A stretch of 30,288 nucleotides of DNA from Stenotrophomonas maltophilia. Its GTDB lineage: Bacteria > Pseudomonadota > Gammaproteobacteria > Xanthomonadales > Xanthomonadaceae. Shown in pieces: positions 7,374 to 15,170 of this stretch. The stretch lies in assembly GCA_002386405.1 (NCBI GenBank), contig DGIP01000340.1, positions 7,898-38,185 on the forward strand, in the 5' to 3' direction. Below the pieces are notes generated by a model, which was not told where the DNA came from, ran no database searches, and saw nothing but the letters and a program-made list of their open reading frames with translations. Numbering within the stretch: the stretch's first letter is position 1; each line of letters opens with the position of its first letter. The position numbers were made by a program, and so were the translations under genes.

Positions 7374-7407
7374 GATCCGGACATTGCGGTCACAGATCCG
7401 GAGATTG
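7374..7407. promoter_or_regulatory. Direct repeat upstream of the diguanylate cyclase gene
   Basis: GATCCGGACATTG (7374-7386) and GATCCGGAGATTG (7395-7407) differ at one base and start 21 bp apart, two helical turns. They could be tandem sites for an activator of the cyclase gene. Further TCCGG copies lie on either side. Confidence 0.35.
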
Positions 7408-7473
7408 GGCCTAAAGTCCGGCGTGAAGACGCCGATACACCTTCCGACCCTCTCGGATTCGAGCGTACGCAAC

Positions 7474-8814
7474 ATGCCGGCACTGTTTCAGGGCGCCTTC
7501 CCCAGCGACCCCGGTGATGACCTCCCCCAGCGGATCCTGCTGGTGGAGAACTCGCGCACGTTCACCACGATGCTCAAGGAAGCGATCGAGCAGCGGCTGG
7601 AGCTGCCGGTGTCGGTGGCGACCTCGCTGGCCGAGGCCGGACGCCTGCTGGATGAGGAACAGGGCTGGTTCCTGGTGCTGACCGGGCTGGTGCTGGCCGA
7701 TGGCGACCGCGACAAGGTGGTGGAGTACTTCCTGTCGCGCGGGCTGCGCACGGTGGTGGTCAGCGGGGTGTACGACGAGGACCTGCGCAAGCGCGTGCTG
7801 CAGCAGCAGATCATCGACTACGTGCTCAAGAACACCCCCGGCAGCATCGATTACCTGGTGTGGCTGGTACAGCGGCTGGAGCGCAACCGGCGCATCGCCG
7901 CGCTGGTGGTGGACGATTCGATGTCCGCTCGCATGTACGCCGCCTCGCTGCTTCGCATGTACGGCCACGATGTCTACGAAGCGGCCGACGGTTCCGAGGG
8001 CCTGAAGGCAATCGAGGCCCACCCGGCGATCCGGCTTGCGGTGGTCGACCAGGAAATGCCCGGCATGGAGGGCGTGGAGTTCACCCGCCGCCTGCGCACC
8101 CTGCGCTCGCGCGACAAGGTGGCGGTGATCGGCATTTCCGGCAACACCGATCCGTCGCTGATTCCGCGCTTCCTCAAGAACGGCGCCAACGACTTCCTGC
8201 GCAAGCCGTTCTCGCGCGAGGAGTTCTTCTGCCGCGTCTCGCAGAACGTCGACCAGCTGGAGCTGATCGGCACGCTGCAGGACCTGGCTACCCGCGATTT
8301 CCTCACCGGCCTGCCCAACCGCCGCTGCTTCCTGGAGCAGAGCACGCGCCAGCTGCCCAAGCTGCAGCTGGAAGGCGAGCAGGTCGCGGTGGCGATGATC
8401 GACATCGACCACTTCAAGCACATCAACGACACCCACGGCCATGAAGCCGGCGACGACGCGTTGCGGGCGGTGGCCGCGGCGGTGGCCGACCACGCGCGCG
8501 ATCAGGACCTGATCGCGCGCTTCGGTGGCGAAGAGTTCTGCCTGCTGGTGCCGGGGCTGGAAGAAGACGAAGCGATCGGCTACTTCGAGATCCTGCGCCA
8601 GCGCATCGCCGCGCTGGAAGTGGATCTTGGCCACACCTCGCTGCGGATGACGGTCAGCATCGGCTTGTGCTGCATCCGCCCGCAGCACGATTCGCTGCAC
8701 CGGCTGATTTCCGAAGCCGACCGCCAGCTGTACCTGGCCAAGGCCGGCGGCCGCAACCGGGTGTGCAGCACGCGCGAGGCCACCGCCGCCCGGGAACCCG
8801 CGCTGGCGCCTTGA
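7474..8814 (+). CDS. Two-receiver response regulator with GGDEF diguanylate cyclase domain
   Basis: This 446-residue PleD-like protein should make cyclic di-GMP from two GTP. The order is REC1 (about 20-135), REC2 (142-262), then GGDEF (270-440). REC2 is intact: acidic pair DD at 147-148, phosphoacceptor Asp192 in AVVDQEMPGMEG, and Lys244 in RKPF. REC1 is degenerate: the acidic pair is EN, and the phosphoacceptor position reads VLTGL with no Asp, so it probably acts in dimerisation. The GGDEF active site is GGEEF (351-355), preceded by RDQD (342-345), an intact inhibitory I-site at the right distance. There is no membrane segment. The ATG at 7474 begins a natural N-terminus; earlier in-frame codons lie in repeat DNA. 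A bacteriohemerythrin follows after 69 bp, and no histidine kinase is adjacent. Confidence 0.9.
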   Translation: MPALFQGAFPSDPGDDLPQRILLVENSRTFTTMLKEAIEQRLELPVSVATSLAEAGRLLDEEQGWFLVLTGLVLADGDRDKVVEYFLSRGLRTVVVSGVYDEDLRKRVLQQQIIDYVLKNTPGSIDYLVWLVQRLERNRRIAALVVDDSMSARMYAASLLRMYGHDVYEAADGSEGLKAIEAHPAIRLAVVDQEMPGMEGVEFTRRLRTLRSRDKVAVIGISGNTDPSLIPRFLKNGANDFLRKPFSREEFFCRVSQNVDQLELIGTLQDLATRDFLTGLPNRRCFLEQSTRQLPKLQLEGEQVAVAMIDIDHFKHINDTHGHEAGDDALRAVAAAVADHARDQDLIARFGGEEFCLLVPGLEEDEAIGYFEILRQRIAALEVDLGHTSLRMTVSIGLCCIRPQHDSLHRLISEADRQLYLAKAGGRNRVCSTREATAAREPALAP

Positions 8815-8824
8815 TCCAGATCAA
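8811..8824. promoter_or_regulatory. Perfect FNR/Anr box upstream of the bacteriohemerythrin gene
   Basis: TTGATCCAGATCAA matches the FNR/Anr consensus TTGAT-N4-ATCAA exactly. It overlaps the cyclase stop codon. Its centre (8817.5) is about 41.5 bp upstream of the start predicted from the TAGAGT -10 at 8847-8852, the classic class II activator position. Confidence 0.8.
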
Positions 8825-8846
8825 CGCAGGCGCGCCCTGCCCTGAC

Positions 8847-8852
8847 TAGAGT
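8847..8852 (+). promoter_or_regulatory. -10 element of the bacteriohemerythrin promoter
   Basis: TAGAGT lies about 22 bp after the end of the FNR box and has no recognisable -35, as expected for an activator-dependent promoter. The predicted start is near 8859, giving a leader of about 25 nt with an AGGGAA ribosome-binding site. Confidence 0.5.
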
Positions 8853-8883
8853 CGTTCCCAGCGAACATCACAGGGAACGCAGC

Positions 8884-9345
8884 ATGGCACTTCTGGTCTG
8901 GCAGGACGACCTGAACATCGGCATCGACGTCATCGACCACCAGCACATGCGCATCGTGGAGATGCTCAACCATCTGCACGTGGCGCAGACCAGCCTGCAC
9001 AAAGTCGCCGTGGCCGAGGTGATCGACGAACTGGTGGACTACACCATGTCGCACTTCGCGTTCGAGGAAGAGCTGATGGAAGAAGCCGGCTACCCGTTCT
9101 GCGCCGCGCACAAGCGCGTGCACGAGATCTTCGGCAAGCGCGTGGCCGAATACCGGCTGCGCTTCCAGGCCGGCGAGGACGTCACCGACGAGCTGCGCAC
9201 GATGCTGTCGCGCTGGCTGTTCAACCACATCCGGGGCGATGACAAGGCTTACGCCGAATCGGTCAAGCAGCACCTGAACCAGTTCGCCCGCGACCACCAG
9301 CAGGGCAGCTGGCTGGGCCGCACGCTCAAGCGGATTTTCCGCTGA
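8884..9345 (+). CDS. Bacteriohemerythrin (non-heme diiron oxygen-binding protein)
   Basis: This 153-residue single-domain protein of the bacterial hemerythrin family binds O2 at a diiron centre in the cytoplasm. All expected ligands are visible: His21 (in DHQH), His57 and Glu61 (HFAFEE), His76 and His80 (HKRVH), His115 and Asp120 (NHIRGDD). The N-terminal [16 protein letters not shown] is typical. AGGGAA precedes the ATG. The promoter carries a perfect FNR/Anr box, suggesting induction at low oxygen, where such proteins are thought to supply or sense O2. It follows the diguanylate cyclase gene by 69 bp but has its own promoter. Its last 20 bp overlap the end of the convergent MFS gene. Confidence 0.93.
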   Translation: MALLVWQDDLNIGIDVIDHQHMRIVEMLNHLHVAQTSLHKVAVAEVIDELVDYTMSHFAFEEELMEEAGYPFCAAHKRVHEIFGKRVAEYRLRFQAGEDVTDELRTMLSRWLFNHIRGDDKAYAESVKQHLNQFARDHQQGSWLGRTLKRIFR

Positions 9346-10621
9346 GCCGGGTCGGCCGCCCCATGGCCAGCAGCGCCAGGATGGTGATCACCGCGGTCAG
9401 GCACAGGTAGTAGCCCACCGCGACCAGGCCGAAACGGCCGGCCAGCCAGGTGGCCACGTACGGCGCCGGGGCCGCGCCGAGGATGCCGGCCAGGTTGAAC
9501 GACAGCGAGGCGCCGGTATAGCGCACCTGCACCGGGTAGATTTCGGCCAGGAACGTGCCGCAGGGGCCGTAGGTCAAGCCCATCAGGAACAGGCCCAGTG
9601 CAAGGAAGCCGACCACCAGCCACGGGCTGCCGGCCTGGAACAACGGGGCGAACAGCACGCCGAAGCCCAGGATCAACCCGCTGGCCACGATCATCGTGCG
9701 CCGGGTGCCCCAGCGGTCGCCGTACATCGCCGACAGCGGGATGCCGGCGGCGAAGAACAGGATGCCCACCATCTGCAGCAGCAGGAACTGCTCGCGGCTG
9801 TAGCGCAGCACCGTGGTGCCGTAGCCCAGGGTGAACACCGTCATCAGGTAGAACAGCACGAAGGTGGCGAACGCACCCAGCGTACCCAGCACCAGCGTGC
9901 GCGGGTGGTGCCGCAGCACGGTCCACATGGGCAGGCGCACGCGCTCGTTGCGGTCCAGTGCGGCCTGGAACTGCGGGGTCTCGTGGATGTTCAGGCGCAC
10001 CCACAGGCCTACCGCCACCAGCAACGAGCTGGCCAGGAACGGCACGCGCCAGCCCCATTGCAGGAAGTCCGCATCGCTCATCGCGCGGCCCAGCAGCAGG
10101 AAGATGCCGGCCGAGAGCAGGAAGCCCAGGGGCGCGCCCAACTGCGGGAACATGCCGTACCAAGCGCGCTTGCCCGGCGGCGCGTTCTCGGTGGCCAGCA
10201 ATACCGCCCCACCCCACTCGCCGCCCAACCCCAGGCCCTGGCCGAACCGGCACAGCGCCAGCAGCGCCGGCGCCACGATGCCGATGCTGGCGTGGGTGGG
10301 CAGCAGGCCGATCGCCACGGTCGACACACCCATGGTCAGCAGCGCCGCCACCAGCGTGGCCTTGCGTCCGATCCGGTCGCCGTAATGGCCGAACACCGCC
10401 GAGCCCACCGGGCGGGCGATGAAGGCCACCGCGAAGGTCGCCAGCGACTGCAGCAGCGCCGCGCCCTCGCTGCTGTCGGGGAAGAACAGGTGCGGGAACA
10501 CCAGCACCGCCGCCGTGGCGTAGATGTAGAAATCGAAGAATTCGATGGTGGTGCCGATCAGGCTGGCCAGCAGGATACGGCGGGGCGAATTGGCGGCGTG
10601 GGCAGCGGCAGGAGTCGACAT
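9326..10621 (-). CDS. MFS transporter, metabolite:H+ symporter (MHS/ProP-like) family
   Basis: This 431-residue integral membrane protein has about 12 predicted transmembrane helices. [21 protein letters not shown] at the N-terminus and the loop motif [10 protein letters not shown] are characteristic of the MHS family, which includes ProP, KgtP and Shi[18 protein letters not shown] in helix 4 is also typical. It should import a carboxylate, betaine or similar solute with protons. The substrate cannot be named; the divergent neighbour is an omega-amino-acid aminotransferase, so an amino or keto acid is possible. No clear ribosome-binding site precedes the ATG. The 3' end overlaps the hemerythrin gene tail to tail. 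Confidence 0.9.
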   Translation of the reverse strand: MSTPAAAHAANSPRRILLASLIGTTIEFFDFYIYATAAVLVFPHLFFPDSSEGAALLQSLATFAVAFIARPVGSAVFGHYGDRIGRKATLVAALLTMGVSTVAIGLLPTHASIGIVAPALLALCRFGQGLGLGGEWGGAVLLATENAPPGKRAWYGMFPQLGAPLGFLLSAGIFLLLGRAMSDADFLQWGWRVPFLASSLLVAVGLWVRLNIHETPQFQAALDRNERVRLPMWTVLRHHPRTLVLGTLGAFATFVLFYLMTVFTLGYGTTVLRYSREQFLLLQMVGILFFAAGIPLSAMYGDRWGTRRTMIVASGLILGFGVLFAPLFQAGSPWLVVGFLALGLFLMGLTYGPCGTFLAEIYPVQVRYTGASLSFNLAGILGAAPAPYVATWLAGRFGLVAVGYYLCLTAVITILALLAMGRPTRLSGKSA

Positions 10622-10727
10622 CGGTCACGTGCGGGAAGATCAGCTGCCCGATTCTGCCACGTGACCGCAACCGACCGGCGGGATGGTTGCACCGGCAACA
10701 GTGACTGGCCCGCCCACGACACCCCCG

Positions 10728-10751
10728 GTAGCCCCGGCCGTTGGCCGGACC
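10728..10751 (+). repeat. SMAG-type hairpin
   Basis: GTAG heads an element with the stem CCGGCC-GTT-GGCCGG. It lies between the divergent MFS and aminotransferase genes, so it sits in a promoter-containing gap rather than at a 3' end. Confidence 0.65.
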
Positions 10752-10821
10752 AGGCGGTCCACAACGAAGCAACGATCCAGGCAGTAAAGTCGAGACCATC
10801 CACATCCGCGGATCCAGCACC

Positions 10822-12174
10822 ATGGCCCTCACGGAAACGCCAGCGTCTTCGCTGTCCCAAAACGCGCCCACCACCCTCGACGCCTGGTGGATGCCGTTTA
10901 CCGCCAACCGCCAGTTCAAGGCCGCACCGCGCCTGCTGGTGCGTGCCGAAGGCATGTACTACCACGACGTGGACGACCGCCCGATCCTTGATGGCGCCGC
11001 CGGGCTGTGGTGCTGCAACGCCGGGCACGCCCGGCCGCGGATCGTGCAGGCCATCCAGCAGCAGGCGGCCACGCTGGATTTCGCCCCGCCGTTCCAGATG
11101 GGCTCGCCGCTGCCGTTCGTGCTGGCCGAGCGCCTGGCCGCGCTCGCCCCCGGACCGCTGAACCACGCCTTCTTCACCAACTCCGGTTCCGAGGCGGTGG
11201 ATACGGCGATGAAGATCGTGCTCGGCTACCACCGGCTGCGTGGCGAAGACCAGCGCACCCGTTTCATCGGGCGCGAGAAGGCCTACCACGGGGTCGGTTT
11301 CGGTGGGCTGTCGATCGGCGGCCTGCCCAACAACCGCAAGGGCTTCGGCCCGCTTCTGGCAGGCAGCGACTTCCTGCGCCACACCCTGGACCTGTCCCGC
11401 AACGCCTTCAGCCCCGGGCTGCCGCGCCACGGCGCCGAGCTGGCCGAGGACCTGGAGCGGCTGATCGCGCTGCATGACGCGTCGACCATCGCGGCGGTGT
11501 TCGTCGAGCCCATCGCCGGGTCGGCCGGGGTGATCCTGCCGGCGCCGGGCTACCTTCAGCGCCTGCGCGAGATCTGCGACCAGCACGGCATCCTGCTGGT
11601 GTTCGACGAGGTCATCACCGGTTTCGGCCGGGTCGGGAATGCCTTTGCCGCGCAGCGCTTCGGGGTCACTCCCGACCTGCTGACGATGGCCAAGGGCCTG
11701 ACCAACGGCGCGGTGCCGATGGGCGCGGTGATGGTGTCCGATGCCATCCACGCCGCCTACATGCAGGGCCCGCCCGGGGCCATCGAGCTGTTCCATGGCT
11801 ATACCTATTCCGGCCACCCGCTGGCCTGCGCGGCCGCGCTGGCGGCGCTGGACACCTATGCGGCGGAGGGCCTGTTCGACCGTGCCATCGAACTGGGCGA
11901 GTACTGGCAGACCCGCCTGCACAGCCTGCGCGGGCTGCCCAACGTGGTGGACATCCGCAACTTCGGGCTGATCGGTGCGGTGGAACTGGCGCCGCGCAAG
12001 GACGCCCCCGGCAGCCGGGGCTATGAGGTGTTCGAGCGCTGCTTCCGCGATGGCGAACTGCTGGTGCGCTGTACCGGCGATGTGATCGCGCTGTCGCCGC
12101 CGCTGATCATCGACCGGGCGCAGATCGACCGGATCGTGGACGTGCTGGGCGAGATGATCCGCGCCACGGCGTGA
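10822..12174 (+). CDS. Class III aminotransferase, beta-alanine/omega-amino acid:pyruvate type
   Basis: This 450-residue PLP enzyme belongs to class III (omega) aminotransferases. It transfers a terminal amino group, for example from beta-alanine, to pyruvate. DAWWMPFTANRQFKAAPRLL at the N-terminus and GLWCCNAGHARPRIVQAIQ are typical of the beta-alanine:pyruvate group. FTNSGSEAVDTAMKI binds PLP phosphate, Asp262 (FDEVITGFGR) contacts the pyridine nitrogen, and Lys291 (MAKGLTNGAVPMGAV) forms the Schiff base. I chose the ATG at 10822, which gives the usual family length. No ribosome-binding site is obvious. A putrescine- or gamma-aminobutyrate-type role would link it to the puu genes upstream, but that is inference. 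Confidence 0.88.
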   Translation: MALTETPASSLSQNAPTTLDAWWMPFTANRQFKAAPRLLVRAEGMYYHDVDDRPILDGAAGLWCCNAGHARPRIVQAIQQQAATLDFAPPFQMGSPLPFVLAERLAALAPGPLNHAFFTNSGSEAVDTAMKIVLGYHRLRGEDQRTRFIGREKAYHGVGFGGLSIGGLPNNRKGFGPLLAGSDFLRHTLDLSRNAFSPGLPRHGAELAEDLERLIALHDASTIAAVFVEPIAGSAGVILPAPGYLQRLREICDQHGILLVFDEVITGFGRVGNAFAAQRFGVTPDLLTMAKGLTNGAVPMGAVMVSDAIHAAYMQGPPGAIELFHGYTYSGHPLACAAALAALDTYAAEGLFDRAIELGEYWQTRLHSLRGLPNVVDIRNFGLIGAVELAPRKDAPGSRGYEVFERCFRDGELLVRCTGDVIALSPPLIIDRAQIDRIVDVLGEMIRATA

Positions 12175-12187
12175 CGCCGGCGACCGG

Positions 12188-12193
12188 TACAAT
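12188..12193 (+). promoter_or_regulatory. -10 element upstream of the ParB-like gene
   Basis: TACAAT is a good -10 hexamer, giving a leader of about 27 nt before the ATG at 12227. No strong -35 is visible. It suggests the ParB-like gene is transcribed separately from the aminotransferase. Confidence 0.4.
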
Positions 12194-12226
12194 GGGCGGT
12201 TAACAGCTGCTCGCCAACCGGATTGC

Positions 12227-13105
12227 ATGGACATCGTCGTCAAAGAAGAACTCAAGGCCTACATCGATCCGCTTACCGCCGATGAGCACGAGGCACTGGA
12301 GCGCAGCATCCTGGCCGAAGGCTGCCGCGACGCGCTGGTGCTGTGGAACGATGTCCTGGTGGATGGGCACAACCGTTACGGCATCTGCCAGAAGCACGGC
12401 CTGCCGTTCCAGACGGTGCAGAACACCCGCTTCCAGTCGATGGACGATGTGCACCTGTGGATGATCGAACAGCACCTGGGCCGGCGCAGCGTCTCCGATT
12501 TCCAGCGCGGCGTGCTGGCCCTGCGCAAGCGCGACATCCTGGCCGAGCGCCACCGCGCCGACCAGGCCCAGCTGCAGCGCGAAAGCGACGGCGAGATTGC
12601 CGATGCCACGCCCGAAGGCGATGAGGACAGCCCGCCCTGGGCGCCGGCACCGAAGGTGAGCCGCGCCGACATGGCGCGCGAAGCCCGGTTGAGCAGCAGC
12701 CAGGTCACGATGATCGAACGCATCCACAAGCAGGCCGCCCCGGAGCTGGTGGAAGCGGTCAAGAGCGGTGTGATCTCGATCAGCGCCGCGGCTGCGGTGG
12801 CTGCGCTGCCGGAAGAGGAACAGCGCGCGGCGGCGGCGGCCGGCAAGGACGAACTGAAGCAGGCGGCCAAGCGCGTGCGCGAGGCCAAGCGCAAGCCGCG
12901 CAAGCCGGTCCAGGAGGTGCTGCACAGCGCCGATGGCGAGCTGGAGATCGATCCGAGCCGTGAGGCCGAGATTGCCGACGCGCTGGCCTCGCTGGGCGAA
13001 GGCCCGGCCGAGCTGCGCCAGCGGGTGATTGCGTTGACGCTGGAAAACGATGCGCTGCGCGCGCAGTTGGCGGCACTTCGCCGACAAGTCTGCGAAGTGG
13101 CGTAA
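12227..13105 (+). CDS. ParB-like (Spo0J/ParB N-terminal fold) DNA-binding protein
   Basis: This 292-residue protein has an N-terminal ParB/Sulfiredoxin-like domain (about 1-90). DGHNRY at 46-51 falls where classical ParB proteins carry the nucleotide-binding arginine patch. A helix-turn-helix region follows (about 145-190, SRADMAREARLSSSQVTMIERIHKQ). Next comes an Ala/Glu/Lys-rich linker, then a C-terminal leucine-heptad coiled coil (VIALTLENDALRAQLAALRRQV) likely to dimerise. There is no parA partner, so it is unlikely to be the main chromosome segregation ParB and may be a nucleoid-binding regulator. I do not recognise a specific gene name. It is followed by a DUF445 gene after an inverted SMAG pair. 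Confidence 0.8.
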   Translation: MDIVVKEELKAYIDPLTADEHEALERSILAEGCRDALVLWNDVLVDGHNRYGICQKHGLPFQTVQNTRFQSMDDVHLWMIEQHLGRRSVSDFQRGVLALRKRDILAERHRADQAQLQRESDGEIADATPEGDEDSPPWAPAPKVSRADMAREARLSSSQVTMIERIHKQAAPELVEAVKSGVISISAAAAVAALPEEEQRAAAAAGKDELKQAAKRVREAKRKPRKPVQEVLHSADGELEIDPSREAEIADALASLGEGPAELRQRVIALTLENDALRAQLAALRRQVCEVA

Positions 13106-13112
13106 CCCGTTT

Positions 13113-13135
13113 TGCCGGCCAACGGCCGGCACTAC
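13113..13135 (-). repeat. SMAG-type hairpin, left half of an inverted pair
   Basis: Read on the minus strand: GTAG, then TGCCGGCC, loop GTT, GGCCGGCA. It is paired with the plus-strand copy at 13161, with the GTAG heads facing each other 25 bp apart. Confidence 0.75.
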
Positions 13136-13160
13136 CGTCGAGCGTTGAGGGATTTTCCTG

Positions 13161-13184
13161 GTAGCGCCGGCCGTTGGCCGGCCC
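13161..13184 (+). repeat. SMAG-type hairpin, right half of an inverted pair
   Basis: GTAG, then GCCGGCC, loop GTT, GGCCGGC. It mirrors the copy at 13113-13135. The pair lies between the ParB-like and DUF445 genes. Confidence 0.75.
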
Positions 13185-13224
13185 TCCGTGACGCCTGTCG
13201 AGGCGGCGTTCGCATCCGGGTCGA

Positions 13225-13230
13225 TACACT
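13225..13230 (+). promoter_or_regulatory. -10 of the DUF445 gene, probably leaderless
   Basis: TACACT is followed by exactly 6 nt and the ATG at 13237, so the mRNA should begin at the start codon. No Shine-Dalgarno sequence is present. No clear -35 is visible. Confidence 0.45.
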
Positions 13231-13236
13231 GGCCGC

Positions 13237-14529
13237 ATGAACAGCTCTCCATCGGTTGACCCCCGCCGCGCGCAGCTGCGTCGCCTCAAGGCCATTGCCC
13301 TGGCGATGCTGCTGGCCATGCTGGCCGGCTTTGTCATCAGCCACCTCAACGGCGAACGCGGCATCTGGGCGTGGGTGTCCGCATTCTGCGAAGCGGCTGC
13401 GGTGGGCGCGTTGGCCGACTGGTTCGCGGTGGTGGCGCTGTTCCGCCACCCACTGGGCCTACCGATCCCGCATACGGCGATCATCCCGCGCAGCAAGGAA
13501 CGCATCGCCGACAGCCTGGCGGTGTTCGTGCGCGACCAGTTCCTGGAACCGCAGGCACTCCTGGCCCGGCTGCAGGTGTTCGACCCCGCCAGCCGGCTCG
13601 GCAGCTGGCTGGCCGATCCCGCGCGGTCGCGGCTGCTGGCCGACATGGCCCGGGGCTGGGCCCTGCAGGCGCTGGATTTCCTCGACGAAGCCGCCGTGCG
13701 CCGCAGCATCCAGGCCTTCGTGGTCGAGCAGCTGCGGCAGTGGAACGCGGCGGCCACCGCCGGTGAGCTGCTCGGCCTGCTCACCGCCGACAACCGCCAC
13801 CAGCGGGTGCTGGATGAAGGGCTGACCCGGATCAGCCAGTGGATGGACAACGACGCGGTACGACAGCGCGCGTCGGAACTGATCGTCCGCTACATCCAGC
13901 GCGAATGGCCGAAGCTGGCCAGCACGGTCAACTGGGTCAAGCCAATCGACGAGATCGGCGACAGCCTGGCCGAGCGCATGGCGCACGCGGTGCTGGCCGA
14001 ACTGCAGCAGATCCTGGCCGAGCCGGAACACCCGCTGCGCAAGGATTACGAGGCGTGGCTGGGCGACTACATCCAGCGCCTGCGGCACGACCCGGCACTG
14101 GCGGAAAAGGTCGACCAGCTCAAGCAGCAGGTGATCGACCACCCCGCGGTGCAGGAGTATGTGCAGGGCCTGTGGGCGCGCATCCATGCCAGCCTGCGCG
14201 CCGACCTGTCCCGCGAGGACTCGGCGCTGGCCGCGCACCTGCGGCGCAGCCTGGCCAAGGTCGGCCAGGCGCTGCAGGACGATCCCTCGCTGCGCGAGGC
14301 CCTCAACCAGCACCTCATGGACGGCGCCGAGCGCCTGACCAGCCGCCTGCGCGAGGGCGTGACCAGCCATATCGCCCAGACCGTGAAGGGATGGGACGAA
14401 CGGCACCTGGTGGAGCAGCTGGAGCTGAGCGTGGGACGCGACCTGCAGTTCATCCGGTTCAACGGCACCCTGGTGGGTGGGTTGATCGGGCTGCTGCTGC
14501 ATGCGTTGACCGTGTGGATGCAGTGGTAA
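13237..14529 (+). CDS. DUF445 family inner-membrane protein (YjiN-like)
   Basis: This 430-residue protein matches the DUF445/YjiN family. One transmembrane helix lies near residues 20-40 (AIALAMLLAMLAGFVIS), then the conserved GIWAWVSAFCEAAAVGALADWFAVVALFRHPLGLPIPHTAIIP. A second hydrophobic segment is at the extreme C-terminus (LVGGLIGLLLHALTVW). The large middle part is helical, charged and probably coiled. The family's biochemical role is not established. The ATG sits 6 nt after a -10 element, which supports this start. An inverted SMAG pair begins just after the stop. Confidence 0.88.
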   Translation: MNSSPSVDPRRAQLRRLKAIALAMLLAMLAGFVISHLNGERGIWAWVSAFCEAAAVGALADWFAVVALFRHPLGLPIPHTAIIPRSKERIADSLAVFVRDQFLEPQALLARLQVFDPASRLGSWLADPARSRLLADMARGWALQALDFLDEAAVRRSIQAFVVEQLRQWNAAATAGELLGLLTADNRHQRVLDEGLTRISQWMDNDAVRQRASELIVRYIQREWPKLASTVNWVKPIDEIGDSLAERMAHAVLAELQQILAEPEHPLRKDYEAWLGDYIQRLRHDPALAEKVDQLKQQVIDHPAVQEYVQGLWARIHASLRADLSREDSALAAHLRRSLAKVGQALQDDPSLREALNQHLMDGAERLTSRLREGVTSHIAQTVKGWDERHLVEQLELSVGRDLQFIRFNGTLVGGLIGLLLHALTVWMQW

Positions 14530-14534
14530 TGCAC

Positions 14535-14560
14535 GGTCACGACCAAAGGTCGTGACCTAC
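14535..14560 (-). repeat. SMAG-type hairpin, left half of an inverted pair
   Basis: GGTCACGACC, loop AAA (TTT on the minus strand), GGTCGTGACC, then CTAC (GTAG on the minus strand). The stem is a perfect 10 bp. The copy at 14585 faces it across 24 bp. Confidence 0.8.
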
Positions 14561-14584
14561 CGCATCCGGCTTCGACCAACGTCG

Positions 14585-14610
14585 GTAGGTCACGACCGTT
14601 GGTCGTGACG
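14585..14610 (+). repeat. SMAG-type hairpin, right half of an inverted pair
   Basis: GTAG heads GTCACGACC, loop GTT, GGTCGTGAC. Its orientation and spacing relative to 14535-14560 closely match the pair at 13113/13161. Confidence 0.8.
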
Positions 14611-14708
14611 CGCGTGGCGCCCGGTTGACAGATTGCCCGGGTGTTTTTGAGACGTGGTTCGCGTATTCTGCCGCGCATTCAGGGCTGGAGTGGCCCGCCG
14701 GGGGAACC

Positions 14709-15107
14709 ATGCGAAGGACGATCGTGACGCTGGCGCTGTGCGCGCTGGCCTGCAATGCCCATGCCGGGCGCGTGTACAAATGCGCCGCTGGCGGCCAGAC
14801 CATCTACCAGACCGTGCCCTGCCCGCCCGAGCAGGACACCGGCGTGACCCGGCCGATCGTCAAGGATCCCAACCTCACCTGGGAAGAGCGCACCCGCGCC
14901 CAGCGCGACCTGCACCAGGCCCGTCGCCGCATGCAGGCCGACGCCGGTCGTGGCGAGCCGCCGGTGCGCGGTACCGTCATCGACGGCGCGGCCAATCCGG
15001 AACAGTGCGAAGAACTGCGCGCCCGTCGCGAGATCGGCGAGCTGTTTGGACGCCCCGCGCCGGAGCGCATCGACGCCGAAATCGCCAAGGCCTGCAGTTC
15101 GCGCTGA
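14709..15107 (+). CDS. Small secreted DUF4124-type protein
   Basis: This 132-residue protein starts with a Sec signal peptide (MRRTIVTLALCALACNAHA, cleavage about residue 19). The mature start GRVYKCAAGGQTIYQTVPCPPEQ is the DUF4124 pattern: a small beta unit with two cysteines likely to form a disulfide. The rest is charged and helical with one Cys pair (PEQCEEL and KACSSR). DUF4124 proteins are common in the Xanthomonadaceae envelope and have no known activity. GGGG upstream of the ATG at 14709 could act as a ribosome-binding site. A perfect -35 (TTGACA at 14625-14630) lies upstream, but I could not match a good -10 to it. Confidence 0.82.
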   Translation: MRRTIVTLALCALACNAHAGRVYKCAAGGQTIYQTVPCPPEQDTGVTRPIVKDPNLTWEERTRAQRDLHQARRRMQADAGRGEPPVRGTVIDGAANPEQCEELRARREIGELFGRPAPERIDAEIAKACSSR

Positions 15108-15136
15108 ACGAAGCGTTGGACCTGTCGGATGCGGCC

Positions 15137-15164
15137 TTGCACCCCGTATCCAGCTGGATACAGT
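15137..15164 (+). promoter_or_regulatory. Promoter of the antitoxin-like gene with operator palindrome
   Basis: TTGCAC (15137-15142), a 16-bp spacer and TACAGT (15159-15164) form a plausible promoter, 6 nt before the ATG at 15171. The perfect 16-bp palindrome GTATCCAGCTGGATAC (15146-15161) fills the spacer and enters the -10. A protein bound there would block RNA polymerase, as expected for autorepression. Confidence 0.6.
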
Positions 15165-15170
15165 GACGGC

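Larger units (their letters stand above)
7167..7473. other. Intergenic region between divergent DUF6338-like and cyclase genes
   Basis: This 307-bp gap should hold both promoters. It contains one SMAG hairpin (7300-7322) and a run of TCCGG-containing direct repeats (about 7324-7420) close to the cyclase start. I see no convincing small gene, terminator or clear -35/-10 pair. Confidence 0.5.

Noticed and set aside
9249..12255. Minus-strand frames of about 565 codons spanning the MFS and aminotransferase genes
   Set aside because: One is out of frame with the MFS gene and the other is antisense to the aminotransferase. Both are low-complexity shadows.
14709..15170. Toxin gene partner upstream of the antitoxin-like gene
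   Set aside because: The only gene there is a secreted DUF4124 protein with a signal peptide, and no RelE/HigB-like frame is present on either strand.
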